Below are positions 52,125 through 64,000 of a stretch of 64,000 nt of DNA, one piece after another. The stretch is from positions 25,853,016 to 25,917,015 of the forward strand of contig NC_052475.1 in assembly GCF_009730915.1 (NCBI RefSeq), read 5' to 3'. A program made the position numbers and the translations under genes. The notes under the pieces are model-generated. The model made no database searches. It saw nothing but the letters and a program-made list of their open reading frames with translations, and was not told the DNA's origin. This DNA comes from Dioscorea cayenensis subsp. rotundata. Lineage: Eukaryota; Streptophyta; Magnoliopsida; Dioscoreales; Dioscoreaceae. Each line of letters begins with the position of its first letter. Within the stretch, counting starts at the first letter, position 1.

Positions 52125-55100
52125 CTGTATTAATTGTTGGGTAGAAATGACCGGTTGGTTACGGTTATCCGGTTAGACCTTTTTATTATTATTATTATTA
52201 TTATTATTTTTATATTCCATTCGACTTTCCGTGAATAATGAGTGTTTTTTTTCTTATTTTTAATTCCTTTTAATAATAATGCTTTATGTTATCACTGCCT
52301 TAGCTAAATATTTAAGAATTAATACTTATATGTCATCACTGCTTCATTTCATGCTTTTTATTGTTTTACCTGCCGTAGTTTTGATTTGAACTTTATTTTA
52401 ACATTAAAAAAAAAAAAACTTTGATATTTTATAATATCTAAATGGTAATAATAAGGTTTAATTTGTTTTACAGTGAATGGAATTTAGTTAATTTTCCATG
52501 AAGTATGTATGTTTTTTCCTTTGCATCTCGGTCATGGGGAAAATACCAAAACAGCTACATTGTTAGTTCCATCTTAGAAGATAATTAATATAAATATTAT
52601 AATAAATAATATTTTGGTTTTAAATTTAATTTAATTTTTGTGTAATAAGATCCTTCAAACTCAGAGGAGGTGGAAAGCTCAATGTAATGCATAATATAAT
52701 TAAATAACAATAATAATAAATTATAGAGGAATTGTTTTAGTACTGAGAATATAGTTAAACATGGAGTATAAGATAAACAGTAATATCTATGAAACATATC
52801 ATATATAATGGAATGGGTAGTATAGTTATTAAAAGAACATTTTCACAATAAGATGAAAAGTTGGAGATTTTATTATTTAATTTAATTAATTTATTTATTT
52901 GAAGCATGCTCCACGAAGGAGCTATTGTTAATTGAAACCAAGTCCTTGGAAGAAAGGAAAAGACAAGTGGGGGACTAGTTATGAGGGACCATCCTCACAA
53001 GTGGGAAAAAAATTAGTGGATGGGATTTCTCTTCAATATGTGTAAACATATCCATGCATTAAAAGATTGGTTAATGGGTGTAATTATAGTAATCCTCTGT
53101 ATTAATTACAAAAGTTAATATTTAATTGATTGTTACTAAAAAGATATTGAATTGAGGTCAAACGATCTGCAGAAAAGTTGTCCACAATTTTTACTCTTCA
53201 TTTTCCAGGTTAGCTGTCATGAGTCTTTGGTGTTAACCTGTTAAGTCTTTATATGTTTTTACCTGTTGGAACCCATCAATTTCATGTCGAGATCAGAAGA
53301 CATTGTTTCTGGAGTGGTGTAAACTCACTAGTACTGTTTTGATTTAATGACATTTTTATCACTTGAACTAATTTTTATCGATTATATCCCTGTTATTTAT
53401 TTATTTATTTATTATTTATTTATTTATATAAGTATGACACGATTATATTCGAGGTAGGTATAAATATAAAGTTAATCGCCGAGTATATTTGTCTTTGCAT
53501 ACGTGTTTATGGATGTCGAACACTGGCAAAATATGAGACCAGCATATGTGAGGATCTCTAAATATCGATGGAGAGAGTCATTTACTGTCTTTGCCTATGT
53601 CTTGTAAAAACTTGATAAGATAAATAAAAATAATTAATTAAAAAGGATATGATCGTATTCTTTGATATATTCACCTTATGAGTCTTGCTTTTCTTGCTCT
53701 CTTTGTTATTCATTTTATTTTTATTAATTTATAAAATAATGAGAGGCAAAATTACCAGCTTTAAATAGTTATGATGAGAGTCAAGTGTTTGTTGTACTCA
53801 GGGTCCCACGTGCATGCTAATAAGGTCATAAGACAAGTTCGAACCCTGACTCATGCAGTGTTACTGAAACACTCTTAGCATCCGTTTCATGCATGTAAGA
53901 GCAATTGTTCACTATATATTTATGATAAAACTATTTTATTTTATTATTAATTTTAAAAGAAGCATACCTATTACTTACGAGTCACAACAAAATTTTAATT
54001 TTCAATTTCACAACCATGTAACAAGGAAATTTTCAAAAATTTAAAGTTAAATACCATTATTTATGTGGAAAATATCGTATAAACGACTTATAAAAATCTA
54101 TTTTAAAGTCTCAAAAAGCTTCTAATGTAAATATTTCTTAAAATAAATTTTAGTAATTGCCATAGTTTATGACACACACATTGCTTTTATATCCACCGTA
54201 AACAAATCTAAAACATCAAAAGAGATAACACATTTAACAATAAATCAATCAAACTCACATAAAAAGCAACATGGGATGGAAAAACAACATTTTAAATAAA
54301 TAAATAAATAAATAAATGAAACATTCGGATTTGCAACTACCACAAAAAGTGGTGGCCATATTTCAAAAAGTTAAGAACCATTTTATTACTTTCAAATATA
54401 TATATATATATATATAAAGGAAAAATTGATGTTGATGGAGACATCACTAAAGGTTGAAAGAGTCATCCAAACGTGCAGAAATGTTTAGTCTTCCAAGTTG
54501 AAGTTGATGCGTGCTTGACTAACAAGAAAGACCACAAATTCTGCCTCAGAGGATCCACGTATTTGCTTGAACTAGTACACACGTCTCCCATTAAAATAAT
54601 ATTTGTTTAGCTCCACAATAATTACATATATAGTATTCAAAGGTTGAAATATGTATATATATAGTGTGTGTTTATATTATTCAAAAGGTTTTATTATTAG
54701 AATAATTTGGTCACATTTACAAATTACTACACTAGAAAACTTGATTAAATTTTATAATTATCTCTTAATGACATCACATTGTTGATTTCTTTTCCACTCT
54801 CAAGATATTAATTATGACAAAATAAAAATAAATAAATTGATGATATCTTTTTCAGAATAAAAATTTATTTAGAAAATATATATATATATATATGTTATGA
54901 AATCCTCTTAGATTTTAAAGATAATTATCTTATTTAGTAATTTAAAATTTTCTCAAAAATTATAAAATCAACTAAATCAGCCATCCTAATTTTCTAAAAT
55001 TTTAGTGATTTCAAAAGATACAAAATAAACACGTCATAAATTGATAAAAGGGACTTTCAATGATATAATATAAAACATGAAATTATACTAATAAAGCAGC

Positions 55101-55696
55101 ATCATAAGCAAGAAGCCAGCAAATATACAAGGTGGATTAGTATGTACATGCATTTGTTCTTAACTTCCCTTGTCTCTCCTTAGTAGTAGATTTTGCTTTT
55201 CTATCTGGCTTGGAATGATGATTATTTTATTTTATTTTATTTTTTAAAAAAAGAATGATAATGATATGATGCTAATTAAACAAACATTGACATAATAGAT
55301 CTAATTTACAACTGATGAACATATGTTTATTTTGGGCAAAAACTAATCCACTGCTGAGAGACAAAAGACAGGACAGAATGAATATACCTGGAAAAGATAC
55401 TTGGCTAATCATATTACACAATACACTGAATTTCATACTGTCACATTTTGCACAAAAGTTTTAGAAAGCCAACAAATGAGGTTAAACAATCAAAGATACA
55501 TCAAATGAGGTTTCTTTGATATACAATGATATACACTGTTAATACGACAGAATTGCTACCAAAATTTAAGCTCATAAAGCTTTGAGACATCCGGCAAGCG
55601 AAACCGGAAAATACAACAGGTGTTAGACATTTTCTTTTTTGAAAATTCATACAGATGCATCTCCAGATGGAAATAAGGATGGTAGTCAGTTGTTTG
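52125..55696. other. AT-rich intergenic, no gene seen
   Basis: Includes (ATT)n at about 52181-52208 and (TA)n at about 54397-54416, and (TTTA)n at about 53395-53425. 55440-55696 is probably 3' UTR of the minus-strand SCC4 gene. Confidence 0.6.
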
Positions 55697-58600
55697 TTAG
55701 AAGTTCCTCCTACCACGTTTTCCTGAATCGGAGTCACGCAACCTGTATGATATAGATGGAGGTGGTGGCTTTGACAAACCAATGGATTCGGGGATGTCGA
55801 GATCAACCTTTGTAGAAGGCCCAGCTGCTGCTCTTCTAATGTCTAGTCCAGGAAATTGGTGGACTTTTATCCTGGTCTTCTCAATCTGCAGCAAATTTTA
55901 AGACAGCTTTACAACAAGATAAATATATATGATCACACAAGAGTATAATGAGAAATTCAGACTATGGCATATTATAAAATGCCAGGTTAGTTGACTACAC
56001 TCCAGAATAAAATTGCTAAATTAAGATTCACTTGTTTGGGTCTTCAATCCAAACCAGCCTACAGATGCACATACAGCAAAAGTATAATATAGTGTGAATT
56101 CAAGTGGAAGTATCTGAACAGTGGATTGAACAAGAAGAACCATATAATTCATAATCAGGAACTAAATTTGATGGATTTGATAATGTGCCATTCAAACCTT
56201 CTTTTACTCCATTCTCACCCAATAGAACAGGTATGGGATCGAAAGTCCATTTTAATTACACCCATGCATCTTCTAGCAGATCTGGATTCATGCCATGGCC
56301 TCCTGAATTGATTATGTAACAGTGGCAAATTCATTTTTGGGCAGGTCCAGTAATTGTCTAGACATCACATCACGTGCAATACAAAAGTCCAAACTTAGGG
56401 AAGGTCTAGTGGCCAAAAAGGATCAATAAGTAAACCAATGGCTTCTAAGAGCTCAAAAAATGCTAAGAATTGAATTTGCTTGCAACAGTAGAAATATTTT
56501 TATTGTACCCACATAACTTTTGACCTAGGAAAGAGAAAAAACGCACATTGAATTGGAGCTTGCTTAGGTAAAATAGTAAATTCTCCTTTGAACTTTCTTT
56601 TCAGGATACTATTAAATATTTCATGCCAAGAGATAACATTGCAATAAGGTTAGAGATGAGAAATGGCAGCAAAAAACATGTTCAAAGAAAAAAAAAACAG
56701 CAAATAATAAATATTAGATGAGTTTAAAGCCAATTGTAGTGCATAATGTCAAAATGCAATGGAGGAAAACTTCTTAATCAACAATCCACCATTTTCTTTC
56801 TGTACCAATGACATCAATGGCCAGGTGCCCATCATAAACTAAACTGAAGGTCCATACTTACAAAATTAATTCAAAGAGGAAACACGCATTTCCACCTCCA
56901 ATGTAAACTTAATACCAAATGCCTGGATATTTTTCATGAGCACTAATTTTATACTCCAGTATGAACTACTTAGGTGTAAGGTACAATCAACCAAATAATA
57001 TTATTTTGGCTTAGTTTTCTTGATCAGATGCCTTCACCTATTAGGCAGATCCACATTGAACAGAAGGACTACAGAGAATAGACCTTTCCTGGGGAAAAAA
57101 TTTCAGGTAACTGAAGACTTAACAACTAGTGTCCACCAAGTAATGCATTTAGAAAAGCACTTACCATGACAGAGATTTCAATACAAAGCAATACACCACG
57201 TTTGGAGGCATAACTTAAAATAACTCTCTGCTAGATGCAAACAAAACATATCATCTAGTTATGAGTCAACCCAAAAGCTTAAGCTGATAGGATGAGAAAC
57301 CTAGACACATACATTCAAGTCCAAACATATTACAATACCAATGTGAGACTATTAATTAGTCTAATAAACCCCAGTTATTCCAAGTTTCTTAAAAAAAATG
57401 GAATAATTAAGAATAGAAATAGTTTCTTTTTACAAAATTTAGTTGCATTCTATAGATTAATATAATCATTAATTAATACTAAAATTAACTTAATTGGGCT
57501 ATGCAACTTGAATTTAAAAGCATCCATTTTAATTAGTAGACTTAAGTTTAAACCCTACTTGGGGAAATTTTGATTAATTCCTAATTGAAGAATGGAGAAC
57601 TGAATTTAGTTGCTTTGACTGTTGGAGTAAGTAACCCATTCTGTTCCTTCTATTGCATTCTATCTCATCATATCCCATTCAATTCTATGGCATTTGAAAA
57701 TCACCGTCCTCAATGTAAATCAGGGATACAACCTTGTCAATAGCCTAGGGGCTATTTACTTGCAACTAGCGAATTAAGAATTCTCAGATGATGTGCTAGC
57801 CGTGGGCCAAAGATACAATCATTGATTCTCCCCATAGGCCATAATTACCACGAGCAAACAACAATGACGAGGTACAGAATTTAGCTATGCTAGTAATATT
57901 TGTACGTGCTCTACTATTTTGCCCAAACCTAGCTAAGGAAGGATTACAGGGAATACAACACAAATATTTAATGATCGAAGCATTCATGATCAATAAAATA
58001 AATAAATAAATAAATAAATAAAACCCTTCCATTTCAATAGCTCAATGTCAGCTATCTTGATAATGAATTTCCTGCCCCAAAGATAAAAATTAGATGTGGC
58101 TATGTGAGCAAGGAGGGATTTGAACCTTCGACACCGTGGTTCCTAGCCATGTGCTCTAAACATTTGAGCTAGAGACCTCACCTCTCTGTCTATTGGATTT
58201 GTTCTAGAAAGCATCTTCAAAAAAGAACATTTCTTTTCCTCAATTATTACGAGCTAAGAAGATGTGAATGCGCTTTGCTCTCCATAAAACTATAAGCACA
58301 ATGGGTTCCAAGGTGTGAAGTGGAAGAGAGTATCACACATTGATCGATTAAACAGAGTTTCAACAACTAAACTAAAGATCATTTTTTGGGGATCTTTCCT
58401 TTCTTAAAATGGAATGAACAAAAATAGAATCAGATTAATTCCCAAAATGCCTTTTTGAATCTTCCCCAATGTCCTGCCTATTTACGGAACATGAGAAACA
58501 GATGATTATTGAGCCAAAAGTCTTTTCTGGAAATATCCACTTTTTTGGAAAGACAAATAAGATATCTAGGCATGACGGCATCTTGATACCACCAAGAGCC

Positions 58601-61600
58601 AAAAAAAAAAAAAAATTTAATGAATTAAAAAAGAATTGAAAATTTAGATTTATGTTCAACGAATCACATCCGCAAGGAGAAAGTATTTTGTTTCAGTTTG
58701 ACCTATAGTCACATAAGAAATAGTTGATGGAAAATTTTTAGGAACACTTTTCTATTGGGACCTGTTATAGGATAAAGATAATGTCTAGTTTAGGTTGTTA
58801 ATTATATCCTTTATGGAAATAGCAAGTCAATTCGAAGAATTTATCACACAAGTAGTCAATTAGTTTGAACTTGCTTAATATTAAATTCAGACCAAGAACA
58901 AAATGATTCTATTGAAGAGGTTCGCACTTCTTTTTATTGATGTAAGAGCAAATGATCTAGGAGTATTACCAAAGTTTTTCAAAGAAGGATTACTTTGAAT
59001 TAGGTTTGCTTCAAGTAATCTCTCCATCTGACTTTTTCCTTTAGTTTGTTGAATAAATATGCCACTTGGATTGACCACAAGTTAAAACATGGTTAGAGCA
59101 CTCACCAAGGTTAAATCCACTATTAGTTCTTGAATCAAGACTCTTTGGTAAGTTTGGTCTTTGAACTCTAACATGGGTCTTTTCAGCTCTTGAACTATGA
59201 GGAATATTCACTCAAGATCCTTTGCCACAACACTATGAGTGTCATGAGCTTAAATACTATTTTTCATGACAAGGTGGACCGGCAAACTTACATGGTGTAT
59301 GTGTCATGGACATTTCAATCTCTGTCATATCATCTCCACATGTCATGTGGTTAGTTAAATTTTATTTATTTTTGAACTTTTTAGTTGTTAGTGCAATAGC
59401 TTATGCGACATCAGCAATTTAAATAGCCACCATTAAAAATTCAAAACAAAATGCTGGGAGGCATAAATTGCTTGTTAATGTGAAGAATGCTAATAAAGAA
59501 TGTCCATTAGGGAGTCGATGGTAATGCAAAATATCTGTGGGAATATTTGCTAGAAATGATGTATCTTCCTATGCCGCTTTCTCATTTTTCTTAAATAAGG
59601 AATGAGATTAATTATAGAAGTTTGATTGTATGAATAATGATGGTTATTACTGTGAAGATTTTTTTTTTTTATAATTATTTTTATAAATATCTCGAAGATT
59701 TGAGTTTTTTGTACGCTCTCTATACCGGTAATTAACGTGCATTTTTCATTAGGCATGGCTCACAAATGAGTTACACTTCAATTGCTGACATGGCATAAGT
59801 TGCCACATCAACAACTATATGGCACATGGATGATGACATAGCAGGAAAGCTCATTACATGTTATATGCCACATATGCTCCAAAATTGACATCATCAGAAA
59901 TAAAAATAATATTTCAATCCACTTCATTCATGGTGTAATGGCTAGGGATGTTGGGTGAATATTTAAAATTACCCATTTTTTAGTTCCACCAAAATTGATT
60001 GAAGGGCTTAGGTTAAGCACTATTAGTGCACTTGCTCCTTTTTAGTATTAATTAAGTCAAAACTCATAATTACATTGAAAACTTGGGACAAAAATTTTCT
60101 CACAAATTCAGATTCAGATTCAAACCCCTTCGTCCAACTTATCACATTTTATTCCAATGACAACCGAAAAACAACCATAATTTTTTAGTTTATTCTTCAG
60201 CTTTTAGTTTTTTTTGCATATAACAAAATTGCAAACATCCAACATGTGTACATAACAGAATTATCAATGATTTCACAATCTCTTTGGGAGTTCGAAAAGA
60301 AAGACCAAACAGGATCTAAATATAAAGGTTTGCAGTTCAATAGTATGGTCCAGCTACTTTTAATTAATTTCAAAGGAATTAACGATAGATTTCACCAACA
60401 AATAACTTGCATTCTAAGATAATATGTAAGTCTCATCAAGGGGATGCATAAGCCTATTCAAGTAGATCTCATTGACATACCAGCTCAAGGTGATGAATGC
60501 TTGAAAAAGCTTCTGATAGTCTCTTTTGCAAATCATCTTCCTTCTTCCTTTCATATTCGGAGTTCTCCATTTCATTACCCCTCTCACCAACTTCTCGATA
60601 CAAACCTACCAAATAGGATTGGAGAATTACATCAGTTTTCAAGTTAATAGTAATAAGGAGAAAGTCTTCCTTAAATTATAAGTAAAAGATATCTCCATAT
60701 AATAACAATTCTATGATCATCTCTTAGAAAACGGCTATCATGGTAATAAAGTTTAATTATCTTTTATGCCTTTTCTCTATATATACCTGGTTCATGGTTA
60801 CCAAGGAAACTGAGCCACTCAATATAAGAAGGGCTCTTGCATTTACCTGTTAAAACAGAAAGTACCCAAATCTGAGTTGGAATATCATAGAGTGTCTTCG
60901 CCAATGTCAAGGATGACTTCAAAATTTCTCTAGCTTGCACAGTGTCATGTAGCTGAAGAGCTAATGTACCCAGAATCGTCAAGAACTGAGAAACAAGTTG
61001 AATGTTTCCCAACTGCTGATGTGCAATTTTCAATCCACTGGCAAGACGAATTCTGCATAATATTCATATATAGAATCAGTTAATCACTGCTTAGGTAGTT
61101 GTCTTGCTCAAAACCACCTAGGTGGTCACCTGTAAAAAGAAATACTCCATACAAGTCGAATGTGCCATCTAACAAAGTTGTTGCAAAGTTCAGAAGCAAA
61201 AGAAATAAAAAATTTATAAAGAAACACTAGTGCATCATATTGATAATCACCACAAACTTATGGTGAAAAGGAAAAATCAGCAATGAACACATTTATGTGT
61301 TAAGTATCTCATTTACTTCATAGGACTGTCAGCAAATACAAATTCAACTGGTGTGGAGATCCCCACCTAGCTTCCTGTAGATTATGTTGCCTCATCAACA
61401 GAAGTCCATAAGCAAAGACTATGCATGTTTTCTCTCGAACTCCCACATAGGAATCCATAAACTTGTAAACAGGTCCTACCAAATCTAGTGCCTAAACGGA
61501 ACAAAAGGAGATTCAGTAAATAAATCATGTTAGAAGAAAACACAAAATTTTTCGAAATAATAAGGATTGTTGTTCAAGAAAATTTCACCAGTGAGGATGA

Positions 61601-63936
61601 TTCTGGATCATCAATGCAGATGTAGGAGACAGCAGCATAAACTTGGCACATGGTTTGCATTGATTTGCTCTCAGTTAGCTGAGAATTATCAATATCCAAA
61701 TAGTTAGATCAGATATTCATAAAATTTAGATCATATAAATGTTATTATCCCTTCAATTAAATAAAGAATTGTTAAATCTATCAACTAATTGAATGGTCAG
61801 AAAAATAGTATTGGAACCTTTGTAGCTTCAAGAAAGTGGAAAGCTGCATCATGGAAGCAACCAACAGAATGAGCATACTGCCCCCTAAGCATTTGAATGG
61901 TACATTCACACCCTTGTAAGATTGTTGGGTAATGGGAGTACCAATTTATCATTTGCACTAAAGCCTTCAAAAAATCAAAGTAACAAACAGCCATCAATTT
62001 TATTGAATGAATGATTATATTTGAGCGTGTTAGCCTAACAAAATTTTCTCATAAGTAAAGGTAGGAGTGTTTAAAATGAAGGTAAATTAAATAGAGAATG
62101 ATGCTGCCAGAAATTCACCGCTTGAGCTTCAACAAACTCTGACCGTGTAAGTTCTACAGCAACTTTATTTTCCAGAAACTGCATTAGAAGCATCAAATAG
62201 AGCCCGGACATCCAAATGGTTGAGTGTTGTAAATCCACCTCTACACAGCAAAGAATTATCTTTCAGGTAAACACTCTAAAACACTAATATTTCCACTATC
62301 CACAAAAGCACAAAAATTTCTATCAAGAAGGCATAGATACTGGAATGACCGCTGACTTGATCAGAATCATGACATAAAACTAGATTCAACAAGAAGTTCC
62401 TCATAGTGAATTGGATTGGGCTATAGGCCTTAGCTGAACTAAAGTGATTTGGCAACGGTTTAACACCATGCGGCGTAAAACCCAAGCAACTGTGAAACAG
62501 GCCCAGCAAGTGTCAGGCTGACTTTTTCAGATGGGATAAAAATTTCAACAACTAAATGTTAGGTGTCCAAACCAAGAATTAATAAGAAATCACACCATAA
62601 ATATGACAACAGAAAAAGAAAGACATACCGTTTTAAATATTAGGGAAAGAATAACCTAAAATATTAGCAGCATCACCATATAATAAAATTTGGCACTTTT
62701 ATTTCAATGAGATTCACATAGGTCAAACAAACATCCATAGAAACTTTAATTTAAATGAAAAAGAAAGGACTTGGTGTTTTTGTTCAGAATGGCATAATAA
62801 GGGTGTGTCAGAGTAAGTGGCTCCAGAAGGAAGAGTCAATTTTTATCAATATTCAACATAAACTCGATATTATGTAGAAAAGTATGTAGAGCTTTTAACT
62901 CATACATGTACCAAAACCTAGCATTATGATCTAGCTAAAACCTAAGGGGCTTCATCAGGATAATAAACCTAAGCAATAAACTATGCAGTTTTATATAAAT
63001 ATGAGATTAGTAAAACCTTCGATTTTGGTAATCAACTAATTTATTTTATAAGGATGCCCCATATAAACCAAAAGTAAGTTTTTGCAAGTTCACAACAGAA
63101 GCACTTTAGTAACAACTCAATGAGACTTGCACTCCCTAGACCAGTCATTGCCAAAGCCTTGTGCTCTTGGGATACACCTCTTAGTATCACAAGCACCAAA
63201 CAGCCGAGATAAAATTCCATAAGATGAAAAAGTTTACCTCTCACACCATCACGGATTCCTAGTTTGAGTAGTTCCTCTGCATGCAAGGAAAACATCAATT
63301 TATATTAGACTTTTAGGACAGAGATGCATGTTCTGCTGACCTAATTGAAGATGAGAGTCAATTAAATTACAGATTGCAATTAGAGTTTATCAATCTTTTG
63401 AAAGGGGGTGGAAATGCAGAAGATTGTGCATTCCAAGGAGTATTTCAAACTGATATTCTCACCATGAATCAATTGGAGCCCAGATTGTATCCTTCTCCCA
63501 CACTCCTTAAATACTCCCTTTTGGGCGTCCGAGCTTGACACAACCATGAGATCAACCAAAGCGTAAACAGCCGCCTTTAGGAATCCACTCACCATCCAAG
63601 GGTGCAGGTGCCAAAAATTAACTTCTCTCCAAATGATGACCACTCGACCACTGTCTCGAAGCCAGTAGCAAATCTCAACCGCTCCTGCAATTGAACCTGC
63701 TTCTCACTCAATGCAAACCTCTCCCTCCTATGCAAATTAGGCTGAGAGAGACTCTGGCTCACAGCATCCAACTCCATCTTCAAATCCTTTACACACTGCA
63801 CCTTTTGGATATCATCCTTCATGGTCGCATCCAGCTTGTCCACATGCTGAGAAGCAGCCTTGTAGTCGCAGATTCGGAGGAGATAGAAAGCATGCAGCAG
63901 CTCAATGTAGTAGAACAAGCCACCACATTTCTGTCT
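55697..63936 (-). CDS. SCC4: MAU2/SCC4 cohesin-loading factor (5' cut by window; two apparent frameshifts)
   Basis: TPR-type partner of SCC2 that loads cohesin onto chromosomes in the nucleus. Exons, minus strand: 63936-63463, 63276-63238, 62240-62119, 61964-61818, 61678-61589, 61491-61367, 61052-60847, 60605-60481, 55885-55697. Recognised blocks: [105 protein letters not shown], and the tail [12 protein letters not shown]...RGRRNF. In the first listed exon the frame changes twice: after GEKLI (near 63618, a T run) and after GEWIPK (near 63587, AAAGG). Each needs one extra base removed. The exon's length then fits the phase of its neighbours. This may be assembly error or real decay. The last intron is 4.6 kb. 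Confidence 0.85.
58105..58178 (-). pseudogene. Decayed plastid-type tRNA-Arg(ACG)
   Basis: On the minus strand the 74-base segment aligns with chloroplast trnR-ACG: TAGCTCAAATGTTTAGAGCA (D arm), CATGGCTAGGAACCACG (anticodon arm), GGTTCAAATCC (T arm). I count about 13 differences from the plastid gene as recalled. The anticodon position reads AGG instead of ACG, and the acceptor stem no longer pairs fully. A nuclear insertion of plastid DNA, not a working tRNA. Confidence 0.75.
58388..58510 (+). pseudogene. ycf2 fragment (nuclear plastid DNA)
   Basis: Words such as GGATCTTTCCTTTCTT, AAATAGAATCAGATT, AAAATGCCTTT, CAATGTCC, CGGAACATGAGAAACAGATG match plastid ycf2 around the IESDRFPKCLSG and SRLFTEREKQM region. 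Differences are mostly C-to-T and G-to-A, as expected for methylated, decaying insertions. Frame contains a stop. The plus-strand sense is opposite to the nearby trnR relic. Confidence 0.7.
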
Positions 63937-64000
63937 CTGGATTGTTCAACAGGAGAGCAATCAAACTGAATAAATATCTGAACTTTCGGATTTTTAAAGC

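Larger units (their letters stand above)
55886..60480 (-). other. 4.6-kb last intron of SCC4
   Basis: Between the last two SCC4 exons. Besides the plastid-derived 58.1-58.5 kb part, it holds AT-rich DNA with an (AAATAAAT)-type run at about 57992-58020. Part of 58.5-59.1 kb may also be organellar. 59.1-60.05 kb has repeat-like word pairs but no clear element ends. Confidence 0.6.

Noticed and set aside
59100-60050. Possible transposon in the SCC4 intron
   Set aside because: Repeat-like words (e.g. GACATGGCA, GCCACATCA) but no inverted or direct ends that could be paired.

Overview
This is nuclear DNA from a flowering plant. The evidence is intron-split genes with plant exon structure, plant-only families (STOMAGEN/EPFL9, DIR1-type lipid transfer protein, NOI/RIN4, PRDA1, FRA3-type 5-phosphatase), AT-rich intergenic DNA, plant MITEs and Mutator-like elements, and a decayed plastid insertion. 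The lineage cannot be fixed from sequence alone; a non-grass monocot fits but is not proven. Gene models were built by hand from splice sites, reading-frame phase and recalled family sequences.

Layout. 0-2.4 kb (+): 3' end of a FRA3-like type II inositol polyphosphate 5-phosphatase. 3.1-5.7 kb (+): small five-exon gene, probably organelle-targeted, function unknown. 6.7-9.6 kb (+): cytochrome c. 11.5-23.3 kb: three NOI/RIN4-type genes (-, -, +), all with coding exon 1 reduced to ATG-GAG. 24.6-25.55 kb: Mutator-like MITE with long inverted repeats and a 9-bp target duplication, just upstream of a broken Hev b 5-like acidic protein gene (25.7-26.6 kb). 27.8-28.1 kb (-): DIR1-like lipid transfer protein. 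32.4-32.9 kb (+): VOC/glyoxalase-fold protein. 35.7-41.3 kb: a CpG-rich island with MuDR-like transposase remnants, an internal duplication and many copies of a TTTAAAC-type motif. 41.8-46.2 kb (+): PRDA1. 47.8-48.4 kb (+): EPFL9/STOMAGEN. 55.7-63.9 kb (-): MAU2/SCC4 cohesin loader, running off the right edge, with two apparent frameshifts and a 4.6-kb last intron holding plastid-derived DNA.

The genes do not form an operon-like system. The main positional signal is the order NOI - DIR1-like - VOC - PRDA1. As I recall it, the Arabidopsis At5g48470-At5g48490 block (PRDA1, VOC protein, DIR1, DIR1-like) has the same order, so this looks like ancient conserved microsynteny. NOI/RIN4 proteins and DIR1 both act in plant immunity, so this stretch is defence-related.

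The least explained parts are the 35.7-41.3 kb island and a GC-richer open patch at 19.0-19.25 kb.
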